From NCBI GenBank assembly GCA_022225965.2, contig JAKJXP020000146.1:27968-91967 (forward strand): a stretch of DNA of 64,000 nt. Direction: 5' to 3'. This DNA comes from Diatrype stigma (taxonomy: Eukaryota > Ascomycota > Sordariomycetes > Xylariales > Diatrypaceae). The notes under the pieces are model-generated. The model was not told where the DNA came from. It searched no databases and saw only the letters and a list, made by a program, of their open reading frames with translations. Positions within the stretch are counted from its first letter, which is position 1; each line of letters begins with the position of its first letter. Made by a program: the position numbers and the translations under genes. Positions 60,601-64,000 of the stretch are shown one piece after another.

Positions 60601-63141
60601 CCGACGTAGATGGCGACGGTCTGGATGATATGATTTATGTTGAGAAGTTCTCGGGTGACGCCTTCGTCTCGTAAGTGCCGTCACACATTCTCTTCGAGGT
60701 GTGAACCTAACCCCAAGGTGCCCTCTGCTGACCACTCTTTCCCCCAAACAGATATAACGGTGGCCGTGGGGATCCATCTACCGGAGGCGGTTCTTCGTTC
60801 TACTGGAGGAAGCAGTCACAGGTCGCCTTTGCTGGTCTCGCAGCAGGAACCTGCATGTTCTACGCCGACCTCGACGGCAGTGGGCGCGTGGATGAGCACT
60901 ACGTGCTCGAGTCTTACAACAATATTGCCCGTACGTCATTGAGCCCGACGTGTGGCAACGAAGACGTGACGGGTGACGACGCGTCGATGGTCAACGACTT
61001 GCCTGTACCGCCAGGAACGGACGATGCCTACTGTACCGCCGGCACGGGAGACGGGGATCTCGCGGACCTATGTGCATACACGTGCGGGTACAACTTCTGG
61101 TAAGAGCTCGATCCTGTGTCCGCAACCAAGCGCCGGTAAAACTGACCAAGAATAAATAGTGATTCTCCTTGCAAGTGTACTGCTACTGGCGACCTCAAGT
61201 CTGCACCAGATGAGACCTCCTCAGGGGGCTCCGCCATCAACGGGGACTCTCAAGTCAACACACTCTGCGACTGGGCTTGCTCCCGCTCCTACTGCCCACC
61301 CAAAGTCTGTACTTCCTCAGCTGATGCGGATGATCTCTGCCAGTGGGATCCCCAGGAGGCCGAGTCTTGGGACAAGAGCGGCGCCGCTGCTCTAGTGGAT
61401 AATTACATCCAGGCGTACGGAAATGGTATGCACGAACCCAGTCCCACAGCTCCGCGTGGATCCGAACTAACGGGTTGAACAGATGATTGGCTTCGCGGAA
61501 TGGATGTCTTATACAATCTTGGTTCAGGCCAGAGCAGTCTCAATTGCGACGACTTGTCGAGCAATTCTTGTCCATCCCCCGAGGGTGCTTGTTCAAGTTG
61601 GAAATCACCTTCCTGTAAGTCTGGGTTTCGGAGGATGAAAAGTCCCGGCCGGGAGCGTCATCCTCATATCCCCATGTCTCAATCACGCCAACTTCATAGG
61701 CGGTTGCTAACCCTGTGCCTTCTTTTTCCCCAGACTGGTATGTAAGGAACATGGTATCACGCATCAACTCGCACTTCAAGTACGCCCACGAAAAGCTGCA
61801 GGACGCGAGCATCCGTAACCTCGCAAAAATCGACCAGATGATTGTTGATTTCAAGATGGATCCACCCGATAAGGATTTGCTGAAGGAAGTCTTTGCAACT
61901 ATTTCCGGTGGTAAGTGCATGGCCCCTCCCGTCGTCTGAGAGTCGGGAAATGGAGAAGACAAGTGTGGATGTGGCAATTACTGACCGACTTCGATGTGCA
62001 GTTGCTGGTCTGGCCAGTCTTTTCGTCAAAAGGAGCAACCAGATTGTCGCCGACATTTTCACCTTGATAGGCGGCGTGTCTACCACAACCAACGCCCAAA
62101 CAGCAGCGACAGCAGCAGACGATCTGTCAAAATTTGCCGCTTCAGCCAAGATGTATGTCGCCGCGATACTGGACGGTACTAACTCGAAGCTCGAGCAAAC
62201 ACTCCCGGGCTTTTTTGGAAACAACGACGACCTGAGCATGGTCCAGAGTATGTACGATCTATACAAAGCTAGTGGCATCGTCACCGAGAGCACGCGGATC
62301 AGCACTGTTTCGAAGATGTAAGTTATCCAGGGCTGAGAACTAGTGTCCATGGAATCCAACTGATAGGGTTGTCAAAATCTAGGCTTGATGGAGGCAGCAT
62401 GATCGTTCCGGTCCTCGAATCAGACATTGCAAACAAAGTTACAAGTGGCACCGACGATACCGTAAGATCGCACTCCCAGGAGCATTTGTTATGACGTGTT
62501 TGAGGCTAACGCGGAGATACCAACTCTAGATTGCCGCTATTCTCGGTGGTCTCCTGGCTTCATTACATTATATAGCTGTTACATTTGTAAGCAGGGACGT
62601 TCAAAACCACCTATATATGTGCTAACGATATCTCAGTACGGTGCTGCAGAATTCTGTGGTGTGCGGAAAGCATCCCGTGTGGTTGACGGCGTAAGTTCCC
62701 CTTTCAAAGCACCATAGCGCCCCAGCAGCGCAGTGTAGTGGATGTCTCAGTAAACTAACCTATCGGCAGGCCTGCGTGTACTTGGTTCGTCGGCCAAAGG
62801 GCCAAAGTGACAGCGAAACCGTTCCGGATAAGACTATCGAGGCCCTGGAGACAAATTATGGTATCAGTCTCGACGACATGCTCTCAAACATCTATTATTG
62901 CAACAACCGCCAGATGCCCGACGCCGACAGAACATCCATCTATATCGGAAACAACAGATATGCCGATTGTTACTTTACCGTTGGCATCGTTAACGCCCTC
63001 GGTGATGCGATACCTCTTATCGACGCCAGAAACAGTGATCTCCTGCCGTCCTGGGTCGGGAACGAAGACAGTTGGAACGGCTTTCACCACGATAAGTGCA
63101 GTCTTGACATCGCCAAAGACTTCAAAAGTTGCTCATATTAG
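57621..63141 (+). CDS. Large secreted SGNH/CE3-type esterase with FG-GAP repeats (17 exons, 1433 aa)
   Basis: Exons: 57621-57868, 57951-58041, 58118-58189, 58246-58581, 58638-58847, 58957-59532, 59610-60342, 60436-60670, 60752-61099, 61160-61425, 61483-61614, 61734-61910, 62002-62317, 62383-62461, 62530-62586, 62637-62690, 62770-63141. All 16 introns are GT..AG and every phase closes, giving 1434 codons. A signal peptide (residues 1-24, ending PVAGLP) and a KR site (55-56) precede an SGNH hydrolase: FGASIM (Ser71), LGTNDG (146-150) and VHPN (His247). Seven DxDGDG-type loops (starting at 395, 453, 507, 698, 763, 812, 873) resemble calcium-binding FG-GAP/VCBS repeats. Cys-rich motifs follow (CDSPCKC; CDWACSRSYCPP), then a helical C-terminal part (about 1040-1433) that I do not recognise. 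It is probably extracellular and acts on ester-linked carbohydrate. The ATG was chosen because it starts the signal peptide. Confidence 0.88.
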
Positions 63142-64000
63142 GCCCAGCAAGATCTGCTTTCCCTGCAGGAAATACAGTAGTTCTCGTTATGGACTTATTA
63201 GTATGTGTCGAAGCTGCTTCTTTTCGGCTTATAAAACCATACGGGCTATACAGCGGAATACCAAGCAAGTAGTGTCGTAGGTTTATCAATAAATCAAGGC
63301 TTTCTAGGGATATATATGGTGCATTAGGATTGTATATGCTCAAGTTACCAACTGTGAATAAAGGCAACGAAAACTCGTTTTAACGATATATCGCTAGAAC
63401 TTGGAAATGTCGCTATCCTTGCGGGTTAAGATACCTGCAAGGAGTTCTAGAGTTTCGATGCTACGAGCAGCAAAACCGAAAACGTCAAAAGTATGAGCGA
63501 ATGTTTCTTTAGCCTTCCAGTGAAATGGCGTTGTGGGTTGGCTTTATAGTGAGAACTCTGGTGAAAGATGCCGGGCGAATGACACTGCCAACAGTTCGTG
63601 CTTTGGAACCAAGTGGCACTTGTAAGCCGGCTATCACTGCCGCGGACCCGTACGAAGACTCGCGGGGGTGCGATATGGGTCATAGGGCTTCAGGTACTGG
63701 ATTCCGAGTTAGTTACCGAAAACTCGGTCGTGGTTGTTTTGCTTGCGGCTTAGATTAGGCCATGACAGAGCTCGCGCATATTTCTTTACAGTTAAAGTGC
63801 TATTCTTAAGTAAATCTAATACCTGAGTTGCGGTAGGCGTACGGTCGTAGCCGATAATGGCTTCGTATGTGTCTAGGTAGTAGATTATAACTATATTTCT
63901 AGTGTTTTAAAACGGTAATATATCACTACACAATAGGCCATGAATGGCCGGCGGACATCACTGATACCAGACCCCTTATTCATATGCACCGCACCCCCCC
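63142..64000. other. 3' flank, no gene seen
   Basis: GC-balanced sequence after the stop codon. It includes an AT-rich stretch likely to hold the polyadenylation region (63250-63400). The short open frames lack support. Confidence 0.5.

Noticed and set aside
63953..64000. C-run at the window end as a telomeric repeat
   Set aside because: Only one short CCCCCCC run; no TTAGGG/CCCTAA repeats are present.
1..64000. CRISPR array, operons or bacterial features
   Set aside because: Spliceosomal introns, RIP and LTR/LINE elements show a fungal nuclear genome; tandem repeats seen have no spacer structure.

Overview
The window comes from a filamentous ascomycete (Pezizomycotina-type) genome with a two-speed layout. 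Two GC-balanced islands carry intron-containing genes with 50-120 bp GT..AG introns. They are embedded in long AT-rich blocks built from transposable elements that were heavily mutated by C-to-T / G-to-A transitions, i.e. repeat-induced point mutation (RIP). Every transposase, gag and polymerase gene in the AT-rich blocks is broken. The species cannot be named from the sequence.

Layout. 1-4978: 3' part of a RIP-mutated non-LTR retrotransposon (LINE, + strand) carrying a 481-bp TRIM (miniature LTR element). 4979-6345: AT-rich filler with a copia-type LTR remnant. 6346-12754: gene island 1, with a secreted Ser/Thr-rich wall-type protein (-), a small MITE, an LRR/F-box-like hypothetical gene (-), an AT-rich palindromic element, and a secreted-protein gene (+) whose five exons are all readable but whose expected ATG reads ATA. 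12755-14868: AT-rich, unidentified.

14869-56881 is a single nest of transposons that can be resolved from target-site duplications (TSDs). The outermost element is a Ty1/copia retrotransposon (136-bp LTRs, TSD GAACA). Inserted in it are a Ty3/gypsy chromodomain element (18493-32467, TSD ACGGG), which itself holds a full LINE (19804-26684, TSD AAAGTAAATAAT); a 10-kb element with 100-bp terminal inverted repeats and an unrecognised coding region (33187-43211); a second Ty3/gypsy element (43230-53814, TSD ACTTA); a MITE with 87-bp inverted repeats (55305-56165, TSD TA); and a nearly unmutated solo LTR of the second gypsy family (14871-15130, TSD ACATA). Removing the insertions leaves a copia element of about 6.3 kb and a gypsy element of about 7.1 kb, both normal sizes, which supports the reconstruction.

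56887-64000 is gene island 2. It is dominated by one 17-exon gene (57621-63141, 1433 residues after splicing, every phase consistent) for a large secreted protein: an N-terminal SGNH/CE3-type esterase domain, a series of FG-GAP/VCBS-like calcium-loop repeats, Cys-rich segments and a C-terminal half I do not recognise. The three secreted-type genes next to RIP-mutated blocks fit the picture of fast-evolving, possibly host- or wall-interacting genes at isochore edges. That functional reading is inference.
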